NCBI GenBank assembly: GCA_945833835.1
Contig: CAMAFR010000004.1
Location: forward strand, 1 to 64,000
Direction of reading: 5' to 3'
Origin: an uncultured Bacteroides sp.
GTDB lineage: Bacteria; Bacteroidota; Bacteroidia; Bacteroidales; Bacteroidaceae
Length of the DNA stretch: 64,000 nucleotides
The translations under genes were made by a program, and so were the position numbers. The notes beneath the pieces are model-generated. The model had not been told where the DNA came from and ran no database searches. It worked only from the letters and a program-made list of their open reading frames with translations. Shown here piece after piece: positions 37,428 to 50,954 of the stretch. Every line of letters begins with the position of its first letter. The stretch's first letter is position 1.

Positions 37428-37487
37428 CAAGGGCACAGCGGTTGTTTGTCAATCAATGAATAAACATCCTCTGTGCCCTTGCTTTTT
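37428..37487 (+). terminator. Rho-independent terminator of the mutarotase gene
   Basis: CAAGGGCACAG (37428-37438) pairs perfectly with CTGTGCCCTTG (37471-37481), followed by CTTTTT. Only the plus strand has the T-run. Confidence 0.8.
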
Positions 37488-37532
37488 GGGGTGTTCAGCC
37501 TTTCAGGCCGTTACCCGTGTGCCGGGGTGCTC

Positions 37533-42589
<5,057 letters not shown>

Positions 42590-42666
42590 TGTAGCTAAGA
42601 TATGAATTGGTTCGGTTCAAAATAAGTGATTCCAGTTTCTTGGACGTGCCGTCAGCAAAGGTGAGG

Positions 42667-43689
42667 TCAGAAGTCGAGATTGGCCATTTTCCAGAAGCCG
42701 AGGAACGAGGCTTTGGTGATTTCCACCAGTTTGTCCCAGTTCAGTTTCTGGGGTTCGTCGCCGGGCATGTGGTAGTCGGGGTGTCCGTCGGTGTGGTACC
42801 ACATAATGGGGATGCCGGCTTTGGCAAACGTGCCGTTGTCGCTGCCGCCTACGGGCTTGTCCCACGGACGGTAGTTGGGTTCCAGTTGGAGCTGGTATTT
42901 CTCGACATCGCTTTTCAGCCATTCGCCGAAGGTCGGGGTGCTTTCCGTATAGAAGTACACCACGTGCTTGGGATGCTGCTCGTTGTTGTTGCGGCCTATC
43001 ATGTCAAAGTTCAGGTAGCCCTTTATCTTGCCCATGTCGGGGAACACCTGGGCGAAATAGCGCGAGCCGAGCAGCCCTTTCTCTTCACCGTCCCAGAAGG
43101 CGAAGTAAGTGGTGCGTTCGGGCTGTTGTCCGGTAGCCAGGAAGGCGCGGGCGATTTGCAGGACGGCGGTCACGCCCGAGGCGTTGTCGTCTGCCCCGTT
43201 GTAGATTTTGTCACCGTCCAGCATCGGGTCATAGCCCAGATGGTCATAGTGGGCACCGATGACCACAATCTCGTCTTTCTTCTTTCCCTCGATTTTCACC
43301 AGCACGTTGCGCATGGAGTATTTCTGGTGCACCCCCTTGCAGATTTGGGCGATGGAGTCGGGATGCACTTGCAGCCGTCCCTGTTTCTGCCGTTCCACGC
43401 GGTAGGTTTCAAACGGTTGGAAATAGTCTTCGAAGACCGGTTGCAATCCCCATGACTTCAAGAGGGAGACGATGTAGTTGCCGGCGATGCGTCCGCCTTT
43501 CCAGCCGGCTTCACGTCCTTCCAGCTCGTCGGATGCCAGAAAGTTCATGAATGCTTCCGCGCTGGTGCGGTTGATGGTGGCCAGCCCTTTTTCTTCGGCA
43601 GTGGGCTGGATGTTCTTCTTTGCCTGGAGCGTGTTGCCGAGGGCGATGCTCACCAGCAGAGTCAATGCGATGCAATATACTTTTTTCAT
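42667..43689 (-). CDS. M28-family exported zinc aminopeptidase
   Basis: A 340-aa exported peptidase. A signal peptide (about 1-23, ending NTLQA) precedes the M28 fold with the metal ligands in order: His in VIGAHYDHLG, bridging Asp in GADDNASG, Glu pair in WDGEEKGLLG, Asp in NFDMIG, and late His in DYHMPGDE. It cleaves N-terminal residues from peptides in the periplasm, or acts as a glutaminyl cyclase-like relative. It lies 77 bp upstream of the permease on the same strand, which could link peptide digestion to amino acid uptake. Confidence 0.92.
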   Translation of the reverse strand: MKKVYCIALTLLVSIALGNTLQAKKNIQPTAEEKGLATINRTSAEAFMNFLASDELEGREAGWKGGRIAGNYIVSLLKSWGLQPVFEDYFQPFETYRVERQKQGRLQVHPDSIAQICKGVHQKYSMRNVLVKIEGKKKDEIVVIGAHYDHLGYDPMLDGDKIYNGADDNASGVTAVLQIARAFLATGQQPERTTYFAFWDGEEKGLLGSRYFAQVFPDMGKIKGYLNFDMIGRNNNEQHPKHVVYFYTESTPTFGEWLKSDVEKYQLQLEPNYRPWDKPVGGSDNGTFAKAGIPIMWYHTDGHPDYHMPGDEPQKLNWDKLVEITKASFLGFWKMANLDF

Positions 43690-43729
43690 GTCTTTGTGAT
43701 GAATTAAATGGTTAAATGTTCAATAGGTG

Positions 43730-44665
43730 TCAGTAGGCGGAACGGTATTTCCCTTCTTCCCTGTCTTCGAGGATGTTCAGGTAGGAGGTGTAACGCGATT
43801 CGCTGATGTAGTGGTTCTCCACCGCTTCGCGGACGGCGCAGCCCGGTTCGTGGCGGTGGGTGCAGTTCCCGTATTTGCAACGGGCCGAGAAGGCGAAGAT
43901 TTCCTTGAAGTAGTGGCCTACCTCTTCGTCTTTCATGTCGAAGGTGCCGAAGCCTTTGATGCCCGGCGTGTCGATGAGGTAACCGCCGCCCTCTACCGGG
44001 AACATTTCCGAGAAGGTGGTGGTGTGCATGCCTTTGTTGTGGGCGGTAGAGAGTTCGCCCGTCTTGAGGTGCTGCTCCGGGAGGATGGCATTGATGAGGG
44101 TGGATTTCCCTACGCCAGAGTGGCCGGAGAAAAGGGTGGTTTTCCCTTGGAGGGTTGCCTTGATGTCGTCGATGCCGGTACCTTCAAGGGCCGAGACGGT
44201 GTGGCAGGGGTAGCCGATGTGGGTGTACAGATGTATCAGGCCTTCCATGTAGCGGCGTTCGTCGTCGGTATAGCGGTCGGTCTTGTTGAAGACCAGGTGT
44301 ACCGGGACCCGGTAGGCTTCTGCCGAGGCGAGAAAGCGGTCGATGAAGACGGTGGTGGTTTCGGGATAGTTGACGGTGACCACCAGCAGGCATTGGTCCA
44401 GGTTGGCGGCGATGATGTGCGATTGTTTCGAGAGGTTGGAGGCCTTGCGGATGATGTAGTTCTTCCGGTCGTCTATTTCGGTGATGAACGCCGTCCCTTC
44501 GGGGTTGACGCTGATGCTCACGCGGTCACCCACAGCCACCGGATTGGTGCTGCGTATGCCTTTGAGCCGGAAGTTTCCTTTTATCTTACATTCCACGAAG
44601 CGGTTGTCATCGGTCCTGACCATGTACCAGCTGCCTGTGTTCTTTACTACTAAGCCTTTTTCCAT
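43730..44665 (-). CDS. rsgA: Ribosome small-subunit-dependent GTPase RsgA
   Basis: A circularly permuted GTPase that tests and releases maturing 30S subunits. The 311-aa product has an N-terminal OB fold (about 5-70), then G4 NKTDRYTDD before G1 [13 protein letters not shown] and G3 DTPGIKGFG, the permuted order. A C-terminal zinc-binding region follows (about 245-285) with [14 protein letters not shown]. Length is normal. It lies downstream of frr on the same strand, separated by a palindromic sequence. Confidence 0.95.
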   Translation of the reverse strand: MEKGLVVKNTGSWYMVRTDDNRFVECKIKGNFRLKGIRSTNPVAVGDRVSISVNPEGTAFITEIDDRKNYIIRKASNLSKQSHIIAANLDQCLLVVTVNYPETTTVFIDRFLASAEAYRVPVHLVFNKTDRYTDDERRYMEGLIHLYTHIGYPCHTVSALEGTGIDDIKATLQGKTTLFSGHSGVGKSTLINAILPEQHLKTGELSTAHNKGMHTTTFSEMFPVEGGGYLIDTPGIKGFGTFDMKDEEVGHYFKEIFAFSARCKYGNCTHRHEPGCAVREAVENHYISESRYTSYLNILEDREEGKYRSAY

Positions 44666-44697
44666 AGATTGCCTCTTTAATATATGTATATGACAAA

Positions 44698-44761
44698 GCG
44701 AAGCGTCTGTCGGGGGTGGGCCACACGGCCCGTGTCAGCCAACGGTCGACAGATACTTCGC
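44698..44761. repeat. Imperfect intergenic palindrome between frr and rsgA
   Basis: GCGAAGCGTCTGTCG (44698-44712) is inverted at 44747-44761 with two mismatches, around a GC-rich loop. The pairing can extend a few bases outward. No T-run follows on either strand, so it looks more like a REP-type palindrome or an RNA-processing hairpin than a terminator. Confidence 0.55.
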
Positions 44762-44836
44762 TTCGTATCATCCTGACGGATGTCCTTCGGGACCTGCTCC
44801 CTGTCGTTTGCAGGTCAACTCGTCAACGTGCGAAAT

Positions 44837-45397
44837 TTATACCGTCATGATTTCCTTGTCCTTGGCGGCCAGCATCTCGTCAATCTGCTTGATGTACTTG
44901 TCGTGCACCTTCTGCAGCTTGGCTTCGGCGTTTTTCTGCTCGTCTTCGGCCATGCCGTCCTTCACGGCTTTCTTCAGGGTGTCGATGGCGTCACGGCGTG
45001 CGTTGCGCACGCTCACCTTGGCGGTCTCGCCTTCGGCCTTGCACTGCTTGGCCAGCTGTTTGCGTCGTTCCTCCGTCAAGGGCGGGATGCCGATGCGGAT
45101 GATTTCGCCGTTGTTTTCGGGCATGATGCCGAGGGTGGAGTCGATGATGGCCTTTTCAATGACGCGGAACATGCTCTTGTCCCACGGCTTGATGGCGATG
45201 CTGCGTGCGTCGGGGGTGGTCACCGCCGCTACGTTGTTGATGGGCACCATGCTTCCGTAAGAGTCCACGCGGATGCCGTCCAGCAGGCGCACGTCGGCCT
45301 TGCCGGCGCGGATGTGTGCCAGCGCTTCATCCAGATACATGATTGCCATATCCATTTTCTCTTCAGCTGTGCTGAGAATAGTTTTCGAGTCTGCCAT
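44837..45397 (-). CDS. frr: Ribosome recycling factor
   Basis: With EF-G it splits post-termination ribosomes. The 186-aa product shows the family pattern [20 protein letters not shown] (the conserved RAG-A segment), [16 protein letters not shown] and [19 protein letters not shown], then the long helical hairpin. Normal length. Its own -7 box (45432-45439) lies upstream. rsgA follows after about 170 bp that contain a palindrome. Confidence 0.97.
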   Translation of the reverse strand: MADSKTILSTAEEKMDMAIMYLDEALAHIRAGKADVRLLDGIRVDSYGSMVPINNVAAVTTPDARSIAIKPWDKSMFRVIEKAIIDSTLGIMPENNGEIIRIGIPPLTEERRKQLAKQCKAEGETAKVSVRNARRDAIDTLKKAVKDGMAEDEQKNAEAKLQKVHDKYIKQIDEMLAAKDKEIMTV

Positions 45398-45431
45398 ATA
45401 CTTTCTTTATAGTTAAATGTTACTTGGTGGA

Positions 45432-45439
45432 CAAATATA
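45432..45439 (-). promoter_or_regulatory. -7 element for frr
   Basis: TATATTTG on the minus strand fits TAnnTTTG, about 35 bp before the frr ATG. The -33 position is occupied by the adjacent inverted repeat and lacks a clear TTG. Confidence 0.5.
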
Positions 45440-45453
45440 GCTATTTTTTGGAA

Positions 45454-45518
45454 ATGAAGAGTGAAAAATGAAACGGGAAGAGGCTTTTGCGCTCCACTTT
45501 TCATTTTTCACTCTTCAT
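45454..45518. repeat. Perfect 20-bp inverted repeat, ATGAAGAGTG type
   Basis: ATGAAGAGTGAAAAATGAAA (45454-45473) is exactly inverted at 45499-45518, with a 25-base loop. The composition (ATGAAGA units) resembles the terminal arms of the larger element at 16919-17129. It lies between the transglutaminase gene stop and frr and may serve as a terminator for the upstream gene. Confidence 0.75.
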
Positions 45519-45541
45519 GGGTTATGCTTCGCCCGGTGCTG

Positions 45542-48211
45542 TCAGAGCTTGTGGATGACCTGCATCATCTGTTCGCCCAGTCCGATGGTATAGCCTTGTG
45601 ATACGAAGACCACCCGGTTGAAGGTGTCGGCTATCAGGAAGATGGGCAGCGTGTTGGCGTGCGCCAGCTTCATGGCTGCCACCATTTCGTTCTGGATGGC
45701 GTGGCTTTGGTCGATACCATAGACGATGGTGTTGGGCAGGGCTCCGAACTCTTTGGTGTCGAACTTCTGCAGACCTTCTTCATCGGGGAAGAGCAGCACC
45801 ATCTTGCGGCCCCAGGCTTCGAGCTGGTCCTTCACGGCAGCGATGTCGCGCATGGCGTGGTTGGTCGGTTCCTGGCGTGCGCCGAGGATGGCGATGACGT
45901 AGTAGCCGCGTCCTGTGGTGGCGAGCACGCTGGTCTCTTCTTTCGTGGTGGCGTCAATGTACTTGTTCTCCGAGTTGAAGTTGCCGATGACTTGGATGTC
46001 GTCTTTGCTCTCACGCATGCTCAGGTCTACCTTGGTGGTCTTGCCGGCCTCTATGTGGAAGAAGGTGAGGCGGTTCAATACGGTGCCGCTGGCCATGCGT
46101 GTGCCGGTAGAGAGCACGTAGTCGCCCGCATCCAGGCTGGTGCCTTTCTTCAGCAGGTTGCTCCAGGTGGCTCCGCCGCCCATGTCCACGTCGCCTTCGT
46201 CATAGCTCAGCAGTTGCAGGCGTCCGTTCTCGATTTTCGAGATGGAGAAGTGCGAATAATATTTCGGGTCGCTCAGCGAGGGAATGGGCTGGTAGCTGGC
46301 TATCAGTGTGCCGGTGGCGGCGGTAGCTTGTTCGGTGGCTTCGAAGTCGATGTCGGTCACCTTGCTGCCCATGAGCTGCACCTTGCCGGTCACGTCGTCA
46401 ATGCGGGCGGGGATGCCGAGGGAGCGGCATACCGATACAAAGAAGATGTTGCGCGAGTGGGCGTCGGCCACACGGGCGTTCCATACGCCTTCGGGAAAGA
46501 TGGGGGCACCGCCGAGGTTGCAGTTGCTGTCTACGGTGATGTTCGCCTTCACCCATTCCACCAGTTTCATCGGGTCGGCCACGTAGGCGTTGGCGTCGGC
46601 CTCACTGATGGCGTTACGGAAGAACTGCTTGTAGGGAGTGATCATTTCGTTGGCCACGCGCGGATTCAGGATGTAGCTGTTGAAGGTGGCTGCGGGGACC
46701 TTAGAGGGGTTGACCGAGTGGGCGAGGTGGTCGGCCAGCACTTCGGGGCGCACGTCGCGGAGGTCTTTGGCAGATACCTGTTGCAGCAGTTCCACGGCGA
46801 GGGCTTTTTGGTCGGCGGCACTGCCCAAGAAGTCTTCCAGTGTCTTCCAATTGCCTCTGGCCTTGATGAGCAGTTTGCTGATGAGGGCAACGTCCAGACC
46901 GTTCTGTTCGGCAAAAGCCTTGCCGGTCTCTTCATTGACGAAGGTGGCTACATAAGCGTTGCGGATGGAGTCTTCCACCGCCATGCGGCGGGTGTTCTCG
47001 GCGCGCTGTTCGTCACTGACGGCGGGCAGATTGGCTTTTTCAGGCGGCGGCACGATGTCGAACTCCTCGGTGAAGCTCTTGTCTACGCCCTTCTTGTCCA
47101 AGGTCAAGGTCAGGGTCACCATCTCGTCCTTGCCGAACGACACTTTGCCGTAGCCGTAGGCACCGTCTTTCGAGGCCCATACCAGCATGTCGCCCAATCC
47201 GGCACTCAGCCATGTCTCGCCCTTTTCATCGGTCTGCTTGGTGGCCACGGTGTAGTATTCGGCATAGTTGTAAATCTTGAATTCCACTTTTGCGTCGGCT
47301 ACCGGTGCGCCGTTGGTGTCGGTCACCTTGACGGCGGCCTTGGCCGAGTTGGCATAGTTGTCGATGATGTTGATTTCGGTGTAGAGCGGGGTCTGTACCA
47401 TGATTTCCTCTTTGCCGTTGTAGCGGCCGAACACTTTGGTGTGCATCAGCATACCGCGGCTGGCAGGTGCGTTGAACCATCCGAGGTTCAGCACCGGTTC
47501 GGGCTCGCAGGCACCCAGGAAGTACCATTTGCCGTCCACCCAGGCTTCTACCCAGGCATGGTTGTCGTCGGTGTGGGCCCAGCGCGGTGTGTACACCTGG
47601 CGGGCCGGGATGCCTACCGAGCGCAGGGCGGCTACGGTGAAGGTCGACTCTTCGCCGCAGCGTCCGTAGGCGGTTCTTACCGAGGCCAGCGGCGAGCTGG
47701 TGCGGGCGTCAGACGGGGTATAGATGACCTTCTCGTGGCACCAGTGGTTCACTTCGATGACGGCATCGTGTAGCGGGAGGTTCTTGACACGGTCTTTCAG
47801 CTCTTTATAGAACACCATGCGGCTTTCGTCCAGGTTCTCGTTGTTCACGCGGATGGGGAGCACGAAATGACGGAACACGTCTTCGGGCACTATCTTCCCC
47901 CAGGGCATTTCCTGACGGGCCGCGAAGGAGGTGCGCACGTTTTCCAGGAAATAGTCGCCGCTGTAGCCGGCGATGTCACCTGCCGGCATGTAGGCATAGA
48001 GGAAACTCAGTGCCTCTTTTTCGGCAGTGCTGAGAGGTTGGTCGAAGACGGTGAAGAAGTTCCCCTTGCTCAGTTGGGCCTGGCGGGCCTGCAAGGCGGT
48101 TTCCACTTGTGCGCGATAGGCGCTGTCGTTGATGAAATGCTCTGAGGCATTGCCGCATCCGGTGAGAATGAGCACCACGGCCATCAACAGGAATTGATAG
48201 GTTTTGTTCAT
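45542..48211 (-). CDS. Transglutaminase-like domain lipoprotein
   Basis: An 889-aa predicted lipoprotein (lipobox LILTGC, Cys19). The N-terminal helical region is followed by a transglutaminase/protease-like core (about 145-245) with Cys185 in YGRCGEEST, His218 in DDNHAWVEAW and a probable acidic third residue in GACEPEP (Glu236 or 238). A carboxypeptidase-regulatory/Ig-like segment (about 290-375) is next, then a second, cysteine-free transglutaminase-like region (about 560-640), then a C-terminal thioredoxin-fold-like tail. The role in the envelope is unknown; this fold also occurs in peptidases. Expressed from a canonical promoter. Confidence 0.8.
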   Translation of the reverse strand: MNKTYQFLLMAVVLILTGCGNASEHFINDSAYRAQVETALQARQAQLSKGNFFTVFDQPLSTAEKEALSFLYAYMPAGDIAGYSGDYFLENVRTSFAARQEMPWGKIVPEDVFRHFVLPIRVNNENLDESRMVFYKELKDRVKNLPLHDAVIEVNHWCHEKVIYTPSDARTSSPLASVRTAYGRCGEESTFTVAALRSVGIPARQVYTPRWAHTDDNHAWVEAWVDGKWYFLGACEPEPVLNLGWFNAPASRGMLMHTKVFGRYNGKEEIMVQTPLYTEINIIDNYANSAKAAVKVTDTNGAPVADAKVEFKIYNYAEYYTVATKQTDEKGETWLSAGLGDMLVWASKDGAYGYGKVSFGKDEMVTLTLTLDKKGVDKSFTEEFDIVPPPEKANLPAVSDEQRAENTRRMAVEDSIRNAYVATFVNEETGKAFAEQNGLDVALISKLLIKARGNWKTLEDFLGSAADQKALAVELLQQVSAKDLRDVRPEVLADHLAHSVNPSKVPAATFNSYILNPRVANEMITPYKQFFRNAISEADANAYVADPMKLVEWVKANITVDSNCNLGGAPIFPEGVWNARVADAHSRNIFFVSVCRSLGIPARIDDVTGKVQLMGSKVTDIDFEATEQATAATGTLIASYQPIPSLSDPKYYSHFSISKIENGRLQLLSYDEGDVDMGGGATWSNLLKKGTSLDAGDYVLSTGTRMASGTVLNRLTFFHIEAGKTTKVDLSMRESKDDIQVIGNFNSENKYIDATTKEETSVLATTGRGYYVIAILGARQEPTNHAMRDIAAVKDQLEAWGRKMVLLFPDEEGLQKFDTKEFGALPNTIVYGIDQSHAIQNEMVAAMKLAHANTLPIFLIADTFNRVVFVSQGYTIGLGEQMMQVIHKL

Positions 48212-48281
48212 AGTTATATAAAAGTTTTAGGTTTGGCGGGTTGACAAAGCTGCGCATCGGCGTTTGTTCCGAATCAGCGAC

Positions 48282-48312
48282 CAAATTTATCAATTATTTC
48301 GTTAGCAGCAAA
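48282..48312 (-). promoter_or_regulatory. Promoter of the transglutaminase-like lipoprotein gene
   Basis: On the minus strand TTTG (48312 to 48309), a 19-base spacer and TAAATTTG (48289 to 48282) form a canonical Bacteroides promoter. It lies beside the rightward box at 48326. Confidence 0.8.
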
Positions 48313-48325
48313 ACAAACGAATCAT

Positions 48326-48333
48326 TAACTTTG
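48326..48333 (+). promoter_or_regulatory. -7 element for the histidine phosphatase gene
   Basis: TAACTTTG fits TAnnTTTG, 28 bp before the ATG. Its upstream region overlaps the -33 box of the divergent promoter, so the two may interfere. Confidence 0.6.
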
Positions 48334-48361
48334 TCTGACGAATCATTTTATAGACAGACAG

Positions 48362-48877
48362 ATGTTGAGGATTTACTTGGCACGTCACGGACAGACGTGC
48401 GAAAACCTGTCCCGGGTGTTCCAGGGACAGTTGCCGGGATGCCTGACCGACGAAGGCCGCCGGCAGGCATTGGCGTTGGGCGAACGGCTGAGAGGGGTGC
48501 CGCTGGATGCCGTGGTGAGCAGTGACCTGCGGCGGGCGGTGGAGACCGTCCGGCTGGCGGTGGGCGACCGCAGGCTGCCTTGGGAGCAGGTGCCGCTGTT
48601 CCGAGAGATAGACTGGGGGAGTTTCACCGGACGGAAGATAGACGACCTGCAGGGACAGCCGTTCCCGCCCGATGCGGAAACGGCGGAACAGCTGTACGAG
48701 CGGGCGGGCCGATGCGTGGAGTACCTTCGTAGCCGTTACGAGGGCTGTTCGGTGCTGGTGGTGGCGCACGGGTTGTTCAACCGTTCGTTGCAGGCACGGA
48801 TAGAAGGCATCCCGATGGAGCGGCTGCGCTCCATCCCCCACATGGCCAATGCGGAGGTGCGCCGGTTGGTGTTGTGA
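48362..48877 (+). CDS. Histidine phosphatase family protein
   Basis: A 171-aa cytoplasmic phosphatase of the phosphoglycerate-mutase-like branch. The phospho-histidine motif is LARHGQT (His9), Arg contacts lie in SSDLRRAVET, Glu in FREIDWGSFTGR and the second His in VVAHGLFN. It resembles alpha-ribazole phosphatase (CobC) and small phosphoglycerate mutases. No cobalamin genes are near, so no specific substrate is claimed. It converges on the TlpA-like gene with only 4 bp between stops. Confidence 0.88.
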   Translation: MLRIYLARHGQTCENLSRVFQGQLPGCLTDEGRRQALALGERLRGVPLDAVVSSDLRRAVETVRLAVGDRRLPWEQVPLFREIDWGSFTGRKIDDLQGQPFPPDAETAEQLYERAGRCVEYLRSRYEGCSVLVVAHGLFNRSLQARIEGIPMERLRSIPHMANAEVRRLVL

Positions 48878-48881
48878 AGGC

Positions 48882-49403
48882 CTATTGCAGGGCTTTCTCT
48901 ATCTGTTCCAGCAGTTGCTGGAATTCTTCGGGCGTATAGCCCAATGACGAATAGATGAGTTGGCCGCTCTTGTCGAACAGGTAGGAGCGGGGGATGATCT
49001 GGTCGGCAAAGAGCGAGAACACTTCCCGTTTCGGGTCGGGATAAAGCGGGAACTCAAACTGCTTCTTCTCATTGTATTTCTGCAGTTGCTCGTCGGTATG
49101 TTCCCGGCCGATGACCAGCAGCCGGAAGTCCTTGCAGTCCTTGTACTTGGGCCAAAGCGTGCTTTTCACTTCGGCCAGCTCCTTTTGGCAGGGACCGCAC
49201 CAGGTGGCGAACAGGCTGACGAGCACGACTTTTCCTTTCAGATCGGCCGGCCGGACGTTGCCGTACACTTCCGATTTCAGTTCGATGGCGGGCAATGCGT
49301 CACCTTTGTTGATTTTCTCCTTGTTCGCCGTCTGTGCGACTCCGTTGAAGGCGGTCAGTATCACCGCCAGTAGCATAACGATGCTTTTGTGGATGGGATT
49401 CAT
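48882..49403 (-). CDS. Exported TlpA-type thioredoxin-fold protein
   Basis: A 173-aa exported redox protein. A signal peptide (about 1-23, ending FNGVAQ) precedes an AhpC/TSA-Redoxin domain with LFATWCGPCQKEL (Cys69, Cys72), a cis-Pro region IPRSYLFDKSG and the closing strand IYSSLGYTPEEF. It probably reduces or oxidises periplasmic disulfides. It is close in type to the C-terminal domain of the larger protein at 13734-15152. Confidence 0.9.
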   Translation of the reverse strand: MNPIHKSIVMLLAVILTAFNGVAQTANKEKINKGDALPAIELKSEVYGNVRPADLKGKVVLVSLFATWCGPCQKELAEVKSTLWPKYKDCKDFRLLVIGREHTDEQLQKYNEKKQFEFPLYPDPKREVFSLFADQIIPRSYLFDKSGQLIYSSLGYTPEEFQQLLEQIEKALQ

Positions 49404-49437
49404 GGCTTCTTGTCTGTTTTGAATGGGTTATGTGTCG

Positions 49438-49445
49438 CAAACATA
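49438..49445 (-). promoter_or_regulatory. -7 element for the TlpA-type gene
   Basis: TATGTTTG on the minus strand fits TAnnTTTG, about 35 bp before the ATG at 49403. Confidence 0.5.
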
Positions 49446-49547
49446 CATAAAAAAACGGTAGGTGAGGTCGGGTGGCAACCGTCTTTTTTCGGCGATAGCG
49501 CATTTTTCGGGAGGCTGACGGCCTATCTCGGGGCCCGTGTCTGCCTT

Positions 49548-49616
49548 CAGTGACGGCCGGTCGCTGTCATCAGTGGTGACCGGCTGTTGTCATCAGCGGT
49601 GATCCGCCGGAAGCTA
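49548..49616. repeat. Degenerate 23-bp tandem repeat (three units)
   Basis: CAG-initiated units begin at 49548, 49571 and 49594, exactly 23 bp apart, with the common pattern CAGyGrTGAyCsGyyG. The second and third units share GTCATCAG and GGTGA. They lie just after the trkA stop, in the downstream flank of that gene. Function unknown. Confidence 0.55.
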
Positions 49617-50954
49617 ATTGAAATACCGTTCCAGTTTCTTGATCATCATGCCGAGGCAGAACACCACCACATGGTCGTTCTCCTGGATGACCGTGTTACC
49701 GTTGACCAGGATGCCTTCACCGCCTCTGATGAGTCCGCCAATGGTGGCGCCTTTGGGCAGGCCCACGTCCTTCACGGCGCAGCGGGTGATGAGCGAGCCT
49801 GCCTTGACGGTAAATTCCGCCACATCGGCATTGGCGAAGGTGAGGCATTTCACGTTCGACACGTCCGCATCCAGCATCATCTGGTAGATATGGCTGGCGG
49901 CGATGAACTTCTTGTTGATGACGGTGCCGATGTCCAGGCTTTCGGCCATGCTGATGTAATCAATGTTCTCCACTTCGGCCACGGTCTTGGTCACGCCCAT
50001 GCGCTTGGCGGCCAGACAGGCCAGGATGTTGGTCTCAGAGCTGTCGGTCAGTGCCACGAACGCCTCGGTGTTGCGGATGCCTTCCTCGTTGAGGAGTTCC
50101 ATGTCGCGTCCGTCCCCGTTGATCACCATCACATGGTCGTCTACCAGTTCGGTGAGCCGGTGGCAGCGGTTCAGGTCGAGTTCGATGATTTTCGTACGCA
50201 TATAGTCGGGCATGTACTGGGCAGCGCGCACGGCGATGCGGCTGCCGCCCATAATCATGACGTTGCGGATGTCGGCATAGTGTTCCTTGCCCGAAATCTT
50301 GCGGATATAGGGGATGTATTTCTTGGTGGTCGTGAAGTAGACGATGTCGTTGGCGCGGATGTAGTCATCGCCCCGCGGGATGATGGTCTCGTTGCCCCGC
50401 TTGATGGCCACGATATGAAACGGGATATTGCGTCCGCCCAGCTCGTGGAGGGGCACGTTGAGGATTTCGGCCGAAGCGCGCAGCTTGGTGCCCAGCAGCA
50501 CCAGGGCTCCGCCGGCAAACTCCCACCACTGGCGTATCCAGCTCATGCGCACGGCATCCACAATGTCACGTGCGGCCAGCATTTCGGGGTAGATGAGCGA
50601 GTCCACCCCTAAGCTGGCGAAGAACTCCTTGTGGCGCGGTTGCAGGTACTCGTAGTTGTCGATGCGTGCCACAGTCTTCTTGGCACCCAGGCGGGTGGCT
50701 ATCATGCACGCCGTCATGTTGCAGCTCTCGTTGGGGGTGACGGCAATGAAAAGGTCGGCACCGGCGACACCGGCCTCCTTCAGTCCTTCGATGGAGGTCG
50801 GCGAGAGGTTGACCGTGAGCAGGTCGAAGTTGTTGCCTACCCGTGCCAGGCGTTCTTCGTTTTCGTCAATGAGGATAATGTCCTGCTTCTCTCCTGAAAG
50901 CAGTTTGGCGAGGTGCGTGCCTACGGCACCTGCGCCGGCAATGATGATTTTCAT
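49614..50954 (-). CDS. trkA: Trk potassium uptake regulator TrkA
   Basis: A cytoplasmic NAD(H)-binding gating subunit for Trk/Ktr potassium channels. The 446-aa product has two tandem RCK units: an N-terminal Rossmann fold [20 protein letters not shown], a TrkA-C domain (about 140-225), a second Rossmann segment from [19 protein letters not shown], and a second TrkA-C. Architecture and length match TrkA. The start overlaps the dxs stop (ATGA), so it is coupled to dxs. The membrane partner trkH, which often follows in Bacteroides, is absent here. Confidence 0.95.
   Translation of the reverse strand: MKIIIAGAGAVGTHLAKLLSGEKQDIILIDENEERLARVGNNFDLLTVNLSPTSIEGLKEAGVAGADLFIAVTPNESCNMTACMIATRLGAKKTVARIDNYEYLQPRHKEFFASLGVDSLIYPEMLAARDIVDAVRMSWIRQWWEFAGGALVLLGTKLRASAEILNVPLHELGGRNIPFHIVAIKRGNETIIPRGDDYIRANDIVYFTTTKKYIPYIRKISGKEHYADIRNVMIMGGSRIAVRAAQYMPDYMRTKIIELDLNRCHRLTELVDDHVMVINGDGRDMELLNEEGIRNTEAFVALTDSSETNILACLAAKRMGVTKTVAEVENIDYISMAESLDIGTVINKKFIAASHIYQMMLDADVSNVKCLTFANADVAEFTVKAGSLITRCAVKDVGLPKGATIGGLIRGGEGILVNGNTVIQENDHVVVFCLGMMIKKLERYFN

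Noticed and set aside
45659..47773. 704-codon plus-strand open frame
   Set aside because: It is antisense to the transglutaminase-like lipoprotein gene, whose product has clear motifs. The plus-strand translation has no recognisable domain and is rich in H/V/G/D, as shadow frames in GC-rich genes are.
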